Origin: an uncultured Bacteroidales bacterium
GTDB lineage: Bacteria > Bacteroidota > Bacteroidia > Bacteroidales > Bacteroidaceae
DNA length: 64,000 bases
Direction: 5' to 3'
Assembly: GCA_902799685.1 (NCBI GenBank)
Contig: CADCBO010000018.1
Span: forward strand, 1 to 64,000
Shown here: positions 10,337 through 19,357 of the stretch, one piece after another
How positions within the stretch are numbered: position 1 is the stretch's first letter
Layout: every line of letters begins with the position of its first letter
Translations under genes and position numbers: made by a program
Notes under the pieces: model-generated
Told to the model about the DNA's origin: nothing
Seen by the model: the letters and a program-made list of their open reading frames with translations, nothing else
The model's database searches: none

Positions 10337-11653
10337 TCACTCAATCCTGTCAGCAGGTCTGTCGTTGCGTCTGACAGTTACACGGATGCCGGAGAGCCTA
10401 CGTTCTTTCTTTTCCATCACCTTGAATATCAAATCTTTGCAAACAAGTTCCTCATCCTTTCTGGGAAAATCTCCTTTAAGTTCAAGCAGGAAACCGGCCA
10501 ATGTGTCGGCCTCACCCACATACTGGGCATAATCATCCTCATCAAGCCCTATAATCCTGAAAAAGTCAGAAAGAAGGGTCTTTCCTTCAAAGACATATGT
10601 ATCAGGCCCGGTCTTGCGATAACCCACTGAATCATCGTCAAACTCATCGTTTATCTCGCCAAGGATCTCCTCAATCACATCCTCAAGTGTCACCAGTCCG
10701 GATGTACCGCCGAACTCATCTACAACTATCGCCATGTGAATGCGCCCTGTCTGGAAATCATGCAGCAGGTCATCAATCTTACGTGTTTCCGGCACAAAGA
10801 AAGCAGGACGGATAAGGGACTGCCAGCGGAAACCATCGCCTTTCTCAAGATATGGAAGCAGGTCCTTAATATACAGAATTCCTTTTATGTTATCGGAGGT
10901 TCCGGAATAGACCGGCACTCGGGAATAGAAATTCTCCTTGATGCATCTCATGACATCACCATAGGTGGCCTTGATATCAAGCATTATCATGTCTATCCGG
11001 GATGTCATTATATCCACAACCGTTTCGTCGCCGAAGCGGATTACTCCCTCCAGAAGCTGATGCTCATCCTGAATGTCCTCCGAGTCAGTCAATTCAAGTG
11101 CATGTTCCAGCTGATCGACCGATATATTGAAGTTCTTTTTGGTCTGTACACGGTCGGAAAGGGCCTTGGAACGCATCAGAAGCGATGACACCGGACGTAG
11201 TATGACCGTCAGCACCGAAAGCAGGGGTGCCGCCCTGAGGCTGAATGAAAGCGAATTATGTGCAGAATAGAGCTTGGGGATTATTTCACCGAACAGAAGC
11301 AGCACAAATGTAAGGATTACCGTGAGTACCACAAACTCCACCCATTCGGCACCGAATGAGAGCATCTGGGAGAAAGCCAGGTCAAGCAGAAGTATTATGG
11401 CCACATTCACCAGATTGTTTGCAGTGAGGATTGTGGCAAGAAGCCGCTCGGAATCGGAAAGCAGCGTTGCGGCCTTCACACCACGAGGCGAACTATCGTC
11501 AGACAGACGCTTCAGCTCATCAGGAGAGAGCGAGAAGAATGAAGTCTCGGATGCGGATACGAAACCTGAGAGGAACAAAAGAAGCAGGGCCGTCACAATT
11601 GCTATGACGGACCCCGCTGTCGGAGCATTGAAATCGACCGCCCATCGGGCCAT
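10337..11653 (-). CDS. gldE: GldE-like DUF21/CBS/CorC transporter-associated protein
   Basis: A 438-aa membrane protein with an N-terminal DUF21 segment (about four hydrophobic helices, residues 15-160), a CBS pair (roughly 200-330, with the VVDEFGGTSGLVTLEDVIEEILGEI motif at its end) and a C-terminal CorC_HlyC domain. This is the GldE architecture; GldE supports gliding or lipoprotein function in flavobacteria, whereas in non-motile Bacteroidales its role is unclear. CorC-type relatives are linked to Mg/Co efflux. It lies 47 bases after ssb on the same strand. Confidence 0.88.
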   Translation of the reverse strand: MARWAVDFNAPTAGSVIAIVTALLLLFLSGFVSASETSFFSLSPDELKRLSDDSSPRGVKAATLLSDSERLLATILTANNLVNVAIILLLDLAFSQMLSFGAEWVEFVVLTVILTFVLLLFGEIIPKLYSAHNSLSFSLRAAPLLSVLTVILRPVSSLLMRSKALSDRVQTKKNFNISVDQLEHALELTDSEDIQDEHQLLEGVIRFGDETVVDIMTSRIDMIMLDIKATYGDVMRCIKENFYSRVPVYSGTSDNIKGILYIKDLLPYLEKGDGFRWQSLIRPAFFVPETRKIDDLLHDFQTGRIHMAIVVDEFGGTSGLVTLEDVIEEILGEINDEFDDDSVGYRKTGPDTYVFEGKTLLSDFFRIIGLDEDDYAQYVGEADTLAGFLLELKGDFPRKDEELVCKDLIFKVMEKKERRLSGIRVTVRRNDRPADRIE

Positions 11654-11700
11654 CGTTCCTGTAAAAACAAGACCGGTTTCTATAATCTTGAGGTTTTAAG

Positions 11701-12111
11701 TCAGAATGGGATATCGTTGTTTTCGGGTCCCGGCTGAACAGGAGCAGGCGCAGCCTGGGCATCCTGTTTCTGGGGCTGTCGTGATGAAAGCATCTCCATA
11801 GTGTCCACAAAAATCTCGGTCACATAGCGTCTTACACCGTTCTGGTCATCATAGTTACGCGTTCGGATGCTCCCCTCCACGTAGAGTTTGTCACCTTTGT
11901 GAACGTATTTCTCAACGGTTTCGGCCAATCCACGCCAGAAGACGAGATTGTGCCATTCGGTACGGTCCGGCACCTGAGTGCCGTTCTGGGCAGTGTAGCC
12001 ACGTTCTGTCGTGGCAAGGGTAAGGTTAGCTACACAAACATGGTTATCCAGATACCTTACGTCCGGATCCTTACCCACATTTCCAATCAAAATAACTTTG
12101 TTAACTGACAT
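11701..12111 (-). CDS. ssb: Single-stranded DNA-binding protein
   Basis: A 136-aa OB-fold protein that coats single-stranded DNA in replication and repair. The N-terminus MSVNKVILIGNVGKDPDVRY, the WHNLVFW strand and the acidic C-terminal tip DIPF (the docking peptide for partner proteins) are all present. It is followed by gldE and driven by a strong TTTG-N20-TAAATTTG promoter. Confidence 0.96.
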   Translation of the reverse strand: MSVNKVILIGNVGKDPDVRYLDNHVCVANLTLATTERGYTAQNGTQVPDRTEWHNLVFWRGLAETVEKYVHKGDKLYVEGSIRTRNYDDQNGVRRYVTEIFVDTMEMLSSRQPQKQDAQAAPAPVQPGPENNDIPF

Positions 12112-12138
12112 AATTTATAGGTATTAATATTTCAGCAG

Positions 12139-12170
12139 CAAATTTAGTCACTAGAGCTTACGCTTCCAAA
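12139..12170 (-). promoter_or_regulatory. ssb promoter
   Basis: On the minus strand there is TTTG (12170-12167), 20 bases, then TAAATTTG (12146-12139). This is a full match to the Bacteroidetes -33/-7 consensus with normal spacing. The ssb ATG lies 28 bases beyond the -7 box. Confidence 0.8.
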
Positions 12171-12283
12171 AATATAGCCAAGTTTTTTGCCGACCGGCAA
12201 TTGCAAGGCGCATTTCGTATGAAATATGAAAAAATTTTAGAACAAAAAGAGAGAAAAATTTTTCTGTATCACCAAAAAAGAAC

Positions 12284-12291
12284 TACATTTG
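12284..12291 (+). promoter_or_regulatory. hup -7 promoter element
   Basis: TACATTTG, an exact TAnnTTTG match, 47 bases before the hup ATG and preceded by an A/T-rich stretch. The -33 box is not distinct. Confidence 0.65.
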
Positions 12292-12338
12292 CAACTCGAA
12301 ATCAAAAAGCGACATTTTAGACTTAAATAATTGACAAT

Positions 12339-12614
12339 ATGACAAAAGCAGAAGTTGTTAGCGAGATTGCCAAGAAGACCGGTATAGACAAGACCGACGT
12401 TCTTGCATGTGTAGAGGGTTTCATGGAAGTAGTGAAGGATTCCCTTGAGAACGATGAAAACGTTTATTTGAGAGGTTTCGGAAGCTTCATCACCAAGAAG
12501 AGAGCAGCCAAGGCCGCCCGTGACATACTCAAGAACACCACAATCACCGTTCCTGAGCACAAGATTCCTGCCTTCAAGCCGGCCAAGACTTTCGCTGCTG
12601 CCGTAAGAAAGTAA
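12339..12614 (+). CDS. hup: HU-family DNA-binding protein
   Basis: A 91-aa histone-like protein with the complete HU/IHF fold: MTKAEVVSEIAKKTG at the start, the RGFGSF turn (residues ~48-53), and the DNA-arm region ending FKPAKTFAAAVRK. It compacts DNA and assists recombination as a dimer. It is the first gene of a plus-strand set with the small basic gene (25 bases on) and rng. The arm lacks a stretch seen in classical HU, as is common in the Bacteroidetes version. Confidence 0.95.
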   Translation: MTKAEVVSEIAKKTGIDKTDVLACVEGFMEVVKDSLENDENVYLRGFGSFITKKRAAKAARDILKNTTITVPEHKIPAFKPAKTFAAAVRK

Positions 12615-12639
12615 TAGTTAACCAAAATACATAACGATT

Positions 12640-12729
12640 ATGCCAAGCGGTAAAAAGAAAAAAAGACATAAGATGTCAACGCACAAGCGTAAGAAAAGAC
12701 TGAGAAAGAACAGGCATAAGAGCAAATAA
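12640..12729 (+). CDS. 29-residue highly basic protein (AURKAIP1/COX24-like)
   Basis: A tiny complete gene starting MPSGKKKKRHKMSTHKRKKR and ending RHKSK; 20 of 29 residues are Lys, Arg or His. It resembles the AURKAIP1/COX24 domain, whose mitochondrial member is a small-subunit ribosomal protein, and such short proteins occur widely in Bacteroidetes. A ribosomal role is likely by homology but not shown here. It sits between hup and rng on the same strand, 25 bases after hup, too short for most gene finders. Confidence 0.85.
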   Translation: MPSGKKKKRHKMSTHKRKKRLRKNRHKSK

Positions 12730-12825
12730 GCCTTAAGACTGACAACAACTTTCAGAGAACAAACTTGCCGCAAATGATTTCCTGCAGGTTTGTTCTTTGC
12801 TTTATCAAACAATCATTTTCAACCG

Positions 12826-14397
12826 ATGACAAGCGAACTGACAATAAACGTCCAGCCCGACAGCATACAGATAGCCATTACCGAGGACCATAATCTGGTT
12901 GAGTACCAGAAAGACGCCCAGGAAGTGACAGTCTCGGTCGGGAACCTGTATCTGGGCCGTGTCAAGAAACTCATGCCCGGACTGAACGCCTGCTTTGTGG
13001 ACGTTGGGTCCGAGAAGGAGGCATTCCTGCACTATCAGGATTTGGGGCCACAGTTCGCGTCATTGAAGAAATACGTCAAGCAGGTGCGTGCCAACCGCAG
13101 GAAACTGGCACCGTTCAGCAAAGCCCAGCCAGTTCCGTTTGACGAGAAACAGGGAAACATAAGCACAGCACTGGAGCAGGGAGACGAAATCATTGTCCAG
13201 GTCACAAAGGAGCCGATATCCACAAAAGGTCCGCGACTGACCGGCGAGATATCGTTTGCAGGCAGGTTCCTGGTGCTCATTCCGTTCGGCGACAAGGTAT
13301 CGGTATCGTCCAAGATAAAGTCCAACGAGGAGCGCGCCCGGCTCAAGCAGCTCATACACAGCATCAAGCCCAAGAACTGCGGAGTGATAGTACGCACTGT
13401 GGCGGAAGGCAAGCGCGTGGCTGAACTGGACAACGAACTGTCCATACTCTACCAACGCTGGGAGGACAGCCTGTCAAGGACACAGAAAGCCGAAAAGGCA
13501 CCGGCATTGGTGTTTGAGGAGACCAGCCGCACCATAGCCATACTGCGAGACATGCTCAACTCTTCGTACGAGTCCATTCACGTAAACGACGAGAAGACAT
13601 ATCAGGAGATACGTGACTATGTGTCGCTCATCGACCCTGAGAAGACAAAGATTGTCAAGCTCTACAAAGGCGAGCTGCCCATATTTGACAACTTTGCCAT
13701 AACCAAGCAGATAAAATCATCATTCGGCAGGATAGTATCATACAAGAGCGGTGCTTACCTGATCATAGAGCACACCGAGGCACTGCATGTGGTGGATGTG
13801 AACAGCGGTCACCGTGTCAAAGCCGGAACGCAGGAGGAAAACGCGCTTGAAGTGAACCTGGGAGCTGCCGATGAACTTGCCCGCCAGTTGCGTCTGCGCG
13901 ACATGGGCGGTATAATTGTGGTTGACTTCATTGACATGGCGCTGGCCGAAGACCGTCAGAAGCTCTACGAACGCATGTGCCAGAACATGGAACGCGACCG
14001 CGCCAAGCACAACATCCTGCCTCTGAGCAAGTTCGGCCTGATGCAGATAACACGCCAGAGAGTACGTCCAGTGATGGATGTCCCGGTTGATGAGACCTGC
14101 CCAACCTGTTTCGGCACAGGAACCATCAGGCCGTCAATATTATTCACCGATCAGCTGGAGAACAAGGTCAGCTGCCTGAAGGACCAGATGAAGCTGAGCA
14201 ATTTCACTCTGTTTGTGCATCCGTATGTGTATGCATATCTTACCAGAGGAATGTTCTCAATAAAACTGAAATGGCAGTTCCGATACGGATTCGGCATCAA
14301 TCTGCTGCCAGACCAGAATCTGCCTTTCCTTTCTTACAGGTTCATTGACCTGAAAGGGAACGAGATTGACATGAAGGAGGAACACGAAATCCTCTAA
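12826..14397 (+). CDS. rng: Ribonuclease E/G family endoribonuclease
   Basis: A 523-aa RNase G-type enzyme that cuts single-stranded RNA, acting in rRNA maturation and mRNA decay. It has an S1-like RNA-binding region (~40-130), the catalytic Asp motifs VDVNSGHRV and VVDFIDM, and the zinc-link CPTCFGTG. I chose ATG 12826 (MTSELTINVQPD..), which matches family starts, over an upstream ATG at 12790. There is no long RNase E C-terminal scaffold. The gene follows hup and the 29-aa basic gene. Confidence 0.95.
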   Translation: MTSELTINVQPDSIQIAITEDHNLVEYQKDAQEVTVSVGNLYLGRVKKLMPGLNACFVDVGSEKEAFLHYQDLGPQFASLKKYVKQVRANRRKLAPFSKAQPVPFDEKQGNISTALEQGDEIIVQVTKEPISTKGPRLTGEISFAGRFLVLIPFGDKVSVSSKIKSNEERARLKQLIHSIKPKNCGVIVRTVAEGKRVAELDNELSILYQRWEDSLSRTQKAEKAPALVFEETSRTIAILRDMLNSSYESIHVNDEKTYQEIRDYVSLIDPEKTKIVKLYKGELPIFDNFAITKQIKSSFGRIVSYKSGAYLIIEHTEALHVVDVNSGHRVKAGTQEENALEVNLGAADELARQLRLRDMGGIIVVDFIDMALAEDRQKLYERMCQNMERDRAKHNILPLSKFGLMQITRQRVRPVMDVPVDETCPTCFGTGTIRPSILFTDQLENKVSCLKDQMKLSNFTLFVHPYVYAYLTRGMFSIKLKWQFRYGFGINLLPDQNLPFLSYRFIDLKGNEIDMKEEHEIL

Positions 14398-14465
14398 ATC
14401 CACAGCCGTTACATCTTTTCATTTACCTGCCGGAAAAACCGGCCGGTCAAAATATTCTGCATTTT

Positions 14466-14500
14466 TTTGCCGGGAGGCATTAACACATTTGGTATTTTTG
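14466..14500 (+). promoter_or_regulatory. Promoter of the sigma/anti-sigma/DUF4252 cassette
   Basis: TTTG (14466-14469), 23 bases, then TATTTTTG (14493-14500), an exact -33/-7 pair. The predicted RNA start near 14505 falls after an alternative upstream ATG (14467), which supports the ATG at 14533 as the sigma-factor start. A housekeeping-type promoter suggests the cassette is not solely autoregulated. Confidence 0.65.
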
Positions 14501-14532
14501 CGTCCATATATCGGAAACGGTCCAGAACAGAC

Positions 14533-15012
14533 ATGACACCAGAAGTCCTTACAGAATCATTCAAAGCTCTGAGCGACGGGCTCTACAGGGTTGCATACTA
14601 TATCCTGGAGTCCCGGACTGACGCCGAGGATGCCGTACAGGACCTGTTCATAAAACTCTGGGGAAGCCGTGACCAACTGGATACGGTACTCAATTTCAAG
14701 GCCTACTGCACAACGCTGATGAAAAACCTGTGCATAGACAAACTCAGAAAAGAGCAGAAAGTGCAGGCCATGGAACCGGGGCCGGACATCGCAGAGTCCA
14801 GACTTGTTGATGATGACTATGATGCACGTGAGAAACTGGAGCGTGTGCTTGCCGCTATAGAACGGCTGCCCGCCCGGCAACGTGACGTAATGAAGATGTA
14901 TGTGCTGGATGAGATGTCATACGATGAGATTGCAGAGAGAACAGGAATGTCAAACCTGACTTTGAGGGTACTGCTAAGCAATGCCCGGAAGTCACTAAGG
15001 AGCCAAATATGA
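14533..15012 (+). CDS. ECF-type RNA polymerase sigma factor
   Basis: A 159-aa sigma-70 family factor. Region 2 (~10-75) includes DAEDAVQDLFIKLW and NLCIDKLRKE; region 4 (~105-155) has LPARQRDVMKMYVLDEMSYDEIAERTGMS with its helix-turn-helix. It lacks regions 1 and 3, as in the extracytoplasmic-function class. The stop overlaps the next ATG by four bases (ATGA). The target promoter and signal are unknown; the downstream genes suggest a cell-envelope stimulus. Confidence 0.92.
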   Translation: MTPEVLTESFKALSDGLYRVAYYILESRTDAEDAVQDLFIKLWGSRDQLDTVLNFKAYCTTLMKNLCIDKLRKEQKVQAMEPGPDIAESRLVDDDYDAREKLERVLAAIERLPARQRDVMKMYVLDEMSYDEIAERTGMSNLTLRVLLSNARKSLRSQI

Positions 15013-15437
15013 AACGATTGGAAGATATTGAAAATCTGAGCATGCTTGAACTGGACCGGATAGCGTCCGATGAAAGCATCAAGGTTCCTGCCACGCTCAA
15101 GCACGACATATCCGTTACGGCACGTGCGCTTGAGATGGCATCCAAAGAAGAAGATGATGAATCAAAAGAGAAAACCGTATCACACAAAAGATACAGGAAA
15201 TTCCTGAGAATCATCTCCTATCCTGCAGCGGCAGTGGCCATAATCACTATTGGCATGCGCCTGTCATTCCAGGATTCCATTACCAAGCCCAAGGATACGT
15301 TTGACGATCCCATGATGGCCTACGTACAGATGGAGCAGGTATTCGGATTCATATCAGAGAAAATGAACACCGGTATAGACCTGGCCGATGCGGCAGAACC
15401 GGTAATAGACAAAACCATAAATGCATTGATAAGATGA
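15009..15437 (+). CDS. Putative membrane anti-sigma factor
   Basis: A 142-aa protein with a charged cytoplasmic N-terminus (1-60), one transmembrane segment at about 67-86 (FLRIISYPAAAVAIITIGM) and a ~55-residue periplasmic tail. The topology, small size and four-base overlap with the ECF sigma gene suggest an anti-sigma factor, although no zinc-binding anti-sigma motif is visible. Assignment is by position and topology. Confidence 0.65.
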   Translation: MKRLEDIENLSMLELDRIASDESIKVPATLKHDISVTARALEMASKEEDDESKEKTVSHKRYRKFLRIISYPAAAVAIITIGMRLSFQDSITKPKDTFDDPMMAYVQMEQVFGFISEKMNTGIDLADAAEPVIDKTINALIR

Positions 15438-15931
15438 AAAGGATAGCAGCGTTTGCAGCAGTATTGTTACTGCTCACTGCCGGAGCCTGGGCACAGGACG
15501 GCAAAGGAATCTACAACAAATACTCCGACAACGAGGATGTAAGTGCGGTATATATCTCATCGTCCATGTTCAAGCTCATGGGCAATAAGGTCCCTAACAT
15601 GGATCTGGGAGAAGGCTCCATGAATCTTGGACCCATAATCAAGAACCTCAATTCCATGTATCTTCTTGACTGTGATGACCCGGACTTGTCCAAGGAGATT
15701 AAAACCGATGTCAGCAAGTACATCAAGAAATATGACTTTGAGATGCTGATGGAGATCAAGGAAAAAGGTGAAGTAGTGCAGATTTTCACTACAGGCAACG
15801 AAAAGACGGTAACCCAGTTCATATTGACGGCTGCTGAATATGAGGCATTCACTTTCATCTGCCTGGACGGTACGATGAGCCGGGCCGAACTGGAGAAAGC
15901 CATTGCCAAGGCCACCAGTAAAATGGAATAG
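15434..15931 (+). CDS. DUF4252 domain protein, exported
   Basis: A 165-aa protein with a clear signal peptide (LLLTAGAWA-QD) and a DUF4252 domain, recognised from NEDVSAVYISSSMFKLMG and the LDCDDPDLSKEIKTDVSKYI segment. The function is unknown. It overlaps the putative anti-sigma gene by four bases, completing a sigma/anti-sigma/DUF4252 cassette. It ends back to back (adjacent base) with the convergent glucosaminidase gene. Confidence 0.85.
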   Translation: MKRIAAFAAVLLLLTAGAWAQDGKGIYNKYSDNEDVSAVYISSSMFKLMGNKVPNMDLGEGSMNLGPIIKNLNSMYLLDCDDPDLSKEIKTDVSKYIKKYDFEMLMEIKEKGEVVQIFTTGNEKTVTQFILTAAEYEAFTFICLDGTMSRAELEKAIAKATSKME

Positions 15932-16852
15932 TCAACGTAGCAGGAGAGTCATTCCCACAGTAAGAGGATTGTCATCCGAAAGGCGGTTACGACGGGCAAG
16001 CGCATTCATCCTGATTCCGAACTGCTGGGAGATTGACCAGAGACTGTCACCTTTCTTTACCACGTAAGTCCTGTGCTCACGGTCAGCACGGGACTTTTTC
16101 CTTTCAAGATAGATATTTGTTCCTGCCGGCGGCGTGAACTTGCGTTCAGCCTCATTGAAACGGCGCAGCAGGCTCAGTTGCATTCCGTACTCGCGGGCAA
16201 TATCCTTGAGCGTCTCTCCCTCACGGATACGGACACAACGCTGATTATTCACCAGCAAAGGCTGATGAGGCAGCTGCCCAGCCTTAAGCCTTCCGGGACC
16301 CTTGCTGTCAAAACGGTCCAGACCGTACCGTTCAATTATCTCAATCAATCTGGTGGCATATGTTGGACTGGTGGCATAGCCGGCAGCCTTAAGCCCCCTG
16401 GCCCACCCTTTGTAATCAGTCCTGCCCAGTTCAAACAGAGACTTGTAACGGGCGCCGTTCACAAGGAATACCGAATGGTCGCGGAAAGAGTCATCGGCAT
16501 CACGATAACAGCGGAAACACTCCTGTTTGGCATCATCGTCATGGTACATCTTACGGCCCGTCCAGTCAGAGTGGCACTTTATGCCGAAATGGTTGTTGCA
16601 CTTGGTAGCCAAAGTACTGCGGCCGGCATCGGACTCAAGCAGGCCCTGAGCAAGTGTTATGCTGGCCGGAATGCCGTATTTCTTCATCTGCTCCACAGCC
16701 ATGCCGCTGTATTTGGATATATATGCCGCGTACGCATCCTTGTCATTAACACTTAGAGACTGCCTTGACACCGAGCACGAGACCAAAGCCATGACCGTTA
16801 AGACGATTGCCGTATGACGGAACCTGACAAAGACGCTGGATATCTTTTTCAT
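15932..16852 (-). CDS. Glucosaminidase-domain lipoprotein with two LysM repeats
   Basis: A 306-aa envelope protein. The signal peptide ends with a lipobox-like VSC (Cys26). Residues ~45-185 form a GH73-type N-acetylglucosaminidase domain (ITLAQGLLESDAGRSTLATKCNNHFGIKCHSDWTG, with the catalytic Glu in LLESD), followed by LysM-like modules at ~207-250 (weaker) and ~262-306 (YVVKKGDSLWSISQQFGI). It should bind peptidoglycan and cleave its glycan strands. Confidence 0.92.
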   Translation of the reverse strand: MKKISSVFVRFRHTAIVLTVMALVSCSVSRQSLSVNDKDAYAAYISKYSGMAVEQMKKYGIPASITLAQGLLESDAGRSTLATKCNNHFGIKCHSDWTGRKMYHDDDAKQECFRCYRDADDSFRDHSVFLVNGARYKSLFELGRTDYKGWARGLKAAGYATSPTYATRLIEIIERYGLDRFDSKGPGRLKAGQLPHQPLLVNNQRCVRIREGETLKDIAREYGMQLSLLRRFNEAERKFTPPAGTNIYLERKKSRADREHRTYVVKKGDSLWSISQQFGIRMNALARRNRLSDDNPLTVGMTLLLR

Positions 16853-16955
16853 TACGTTCTGTTTGTTTTGCGAAGTTAATCCAAATCAGCGACAAAGCAA
16901 TTGGATTAATGCGGAAAATGACTATTTTAGCGGTTGTATTATCAAATTAAGCATT

Positions 16956-17438
16956 ATGAAGAAACATAGCCGCAAAATAGAGTGGAGCGTTTTGGACCAG
17001 GATGAGCTGGAAAGTAATGACCTGATGCTGGTAAACGCCGCAAAAGAGGCCACTAAGGCAAGCTGGTCACCCTACTCAAGGTTCAAGGTGGGTGCTGCAC
17101 TGCTGCTGGAAGACGGGACGGTTGTAACGGGCAGCAACCAGGAGAATGCGGCATACCCTTCAGGACTGTGCGCCGAAAGGACAGCCCTGTTCGCTGCAGG
17201 TCACTCCCACCCCGGCAAAGCCGTGACGGCCCTGGCCATTGCAGCCAGAAATGAAAAAGGCTATACCGCTCAGCCCATCACTCCATGCGGCGCATGCCGT
17301 CAGGTGCTGGCTGAGACCGAACAACGCGGCGGCCGTCCCATAAGGTACATACTGTATGGCACCGATGGAACCATGATAATTGACGGTGGCACGGATTCAA
17401 TCCTGCCATTCTGTTTCGGTGCCGGTTCCATGAAATGA
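16956..17438 (+). CDS. cdd: Cytidine deaminase
   Basis: A 160-aa pyrimidine-salvage enzyme converting cytidine or deoxycytidine to uridine or deoxyuridine. Zinc-site motifs CAERTAL (catalytic Glu) and PCGACRQ are intact, and SNQENAAYPSGLCAERT is typical of the short tetrameric class. I use ATG 16956 (MKKHSRKIEWSVLD..); an in-frame ATG at 16863 would add about 30 residues without family similarity. Confidence 0.94.
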   Translation: MKKHSRKIEWSVLDQDELESNDLMLVNAAKEATKASWSPYSRFKVGAALLLEDGTVVTGSNQENAAYPSGLCAERTALFAAGHSHPGKAVTALAIAARNEKGYTAQPITPCGACRQVLAETEQRGGRPIRYILYGTDGTMIIDGGTDSILPFCFGAGSMK

Positions 17439-17456
17439 GTTTTTGTCTTTTTTACA

Positions 17457-17469
17457 TGACACTGTGTCA
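17457..17469. promoter_or_regulatory. 13-base palindrome upstream of grpE
   Basis: TGACACTGTGTCA is a perfect dyad about 85 bases upstream of grpE and just after cdd. Its place ahead of a heat-shock operon suggests an operator, but no regulator is identified and the match could be chance. Confidence 0.35.
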
Positions 17470-17553
17470 CCGCAACCGCTGTGGCACAAAGTTTGCTGCA
17501 TTAAGAATGATGTTTCAAACATTGGGAGAATGAGTAGAGGAAACAAACATAAA

Positions 17554-18168
17554 ATGTCAGAAAAATTCAAATCCACAAAGAACAAGGAAGAGATGGACAA
17601 CGCCGGACAGGAGTCTGCTCCGGCACAGGACGAAAACGTACTTAAGGAAACTCAGGACGGGAATCAGGAAGACAAGGATGCAACTACGGGACAGGAAACT
17701 CAAGAGGAGACCTTAGAGAACAGACTGGCCAGGAGCGAGGCCGAGGTAGCCGACCTGAAGGACCGCCTTCTGCGTCAGATGGCTGAATTTGACAACTATC
17801 GCAAGCGCACCATGAAAGAGAAGGCCGAAATCATCCTTAACGGCAGTGCAGGCGTGGTAACCGACATACTTCCTGTCATTGATGACATGGAGAGAGCTAT
17901 TGCCAATTCGTCCAAATCGGAGGATTTCAGTGCGCTTAAAGAGGGCATTGAGCTTATCTACAATAAGTTCATGCATATTCTGGAGCAGAAAGGCCTGCAA
18001 AAGATTAGCCCTAAGAACGAACCTTTCGATACGGATTTCCATGAGGCGATAGCAATGATCCCCGCACCCGACGAGGCATCGAAGGGACTGGTTCTGGACT
18101 GTGCCATTGACGGATACAAACTTAACGACAAAGTGCTGCGCCATGCAAAAGTGGCAGTAGGAGAATAA
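17554..18168 (+). CDS. grpE: Nucleotide exchange factor GrpE
   Basis: Exchange factor for DnaK. The 204-aa form starting [13 protein letters not shown] has an acidic, Gln/Glu-rich disordered N-terminus (~1-60), a long coiled coil ([32 protein letters not shown]) and the C-terminal beta domain ([17 protein letters not shown]...[10 protein letters not shown]). An upstream in-frame ATG at 17530 is also possible. It is followed by dnaJ after four bases. Confidence 0.95.
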   Translation: MSEKFKSTKNKEEMDNAGQESAPAQDENVLKETQDGNQEDKDATTGQETQEETLENRLARSEAEVADLKDRLLRQMAEFDNYRKRTMKEKAEIILNGSAGVVTDILPVIDDMERAIANSSKSEDFSALKEGIELIYNKFMHILEQKGLQKISPKNEPFDTDFHEAIAMIPAPDEASKGLVLDCAIDGYKLNDKVLRHAKVAVGE

Positions 18169-18172
18169 CCAT

Positions 18173-19342
18173 ATGGCTAAGAGAGACTATTATGAGGTGC
18201 TTGAGGTCCCAAAGACCGCAACAGCCGATGAGATAAAGAAGGCTTACCGCAAGAAAGCCATCCAGTACCATCCTGACAAGAACCCCGGCGACAAGGAGGC
18301 TGAGGAGAAGTTCAAGGAGGCGGCCGAGGCGTACAGCGTACTGAGTGACCCTGACAAGCGTGCCAAATATGACCAGTTCGGATTTGACGGCCTGAACGGT
18401 GCAGGCGGATTCGGCGGAAGCGGCGGATTCGGCGGTGCAGGAATGTCAATGGACGACATATTCTCCATGTTCGGCGATATATTCGGAGGCGGCGCCTTCA
18501 GCAGTTTCGGCGGATTCGGCGGAAGCCGTACCCGACAGCGCGGAGAACACAAATCACGCGGTTCTGACCTCAGGGTAAAGGTTTCACTTACTCTTGAAGA
18601 GATAAATACAGGCGTCACCAAAAAATTCAAGCTAAAGAAACTGGTACCATGCCAGCACTGCAAGGGCACCGGAGCAAAGGACGGGTCGGCAGCGGAGACA
18701 TGTCCTGACTGCCACGGATCAGGTGTGGTGATGCGTACCCAGCAGAGTTTCTTCGGCATGGTGCAAACCCAGACTGTATGCCCGCGTTGCGGCGGTGAAG
18801 GCAAGATCATAAAGGACCGTTGCCCGCACTGCAGCGGTGACGGAGTAGTCTATGGCGAGGAGATAGTGGAGGTAAACATTCCCGCCGGCGTAGCCGAGGG
18901 TATGCAACTGTCTGTCGAGGGCAAGGGCAACGCCGGAAAGCATAACGGCTACAACGGGAACCTGCTGGTTCTGATTGAGGAAACACCTCACAAGGATCTG
19001 GTACGTGATGAGAATGACCTGGTATATAACCTGCTCCTTACCGTGCCGCAGGCGTCATTGGGCGGAGCCATCGAGATACCTACGCTGGACGGAGCTGTAA
19101 AACTCAAGATAGAACCTGGCACACAGCCAGGAAAGATGCTGCGTCTGCGCGGCAAGGGACTGCCCGAACTGAACAGCAGCCGCCGTGGCGACATGATAGT
19201 GAACGTAAGCGTCTATATACCTGAGACTCTTTCACGCGACGAGAAACAAGCCATGGAAAAATTCCAGGCATCGGATCATTTCCAGCCCACGCAATCTGTA
19301 AAGGAAAAGCTGTTCCGCAAATTCCGCAGCTACTTTGAATGA
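18173..19342 (+). CDS. dnaJ: Chaperone protein DnaJ (type I Hsp40)
   Basis: A 389-aa full-length DnaJ. It has the J domain with HPD ([16 protein letters not shown]), a Gly/Phe-rich linker (~75-125), four zinc-finger repeats ([32 protein letters not shown]) and the substrate-binding C-terminal domains. It stimulates DnaK ATPase activity. It is co-transcribed with grpE upstream and folC 15 bases downstream. Confidence 0.97.
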   Translation: MAKRDYYEVLEVPKTATADEIKKAYRKKAIQYHPDKNPGDKEAEEKFKEAAEAYSVLSDPDKRAKYDQFGFDGLNGAGGFGGSGGFGGAGMSMDDIFSMFGDIFGGGAFSSFGGFGGSRTRQRGEHKSRGSDLRVKVSLTLEEINTGVTKKFKLKKLVPCQHCKGTGAKDGSAAETCPDCHGSGVVMRTQQSFFGMVQTQTVCPRCGGEGKIIKDRCPHCSGDGVVYGEEIVEVNIPAGVAEGMQLSVEGKGNAGKHNGYNGNLLVLIEETPHKDLVRDENDLVYNLLLTVPQASLGGAIEIPTLDGAVKLKIEPGTQPGKMLRLRGKGLPELNSSRRGDMIVNVSVYIPETLSRDEKQAMEKFQASDHFQPTQSVKEKLFRKFRSYFE

Positions 19343-19357
19343 TAAACATACAGGCCG

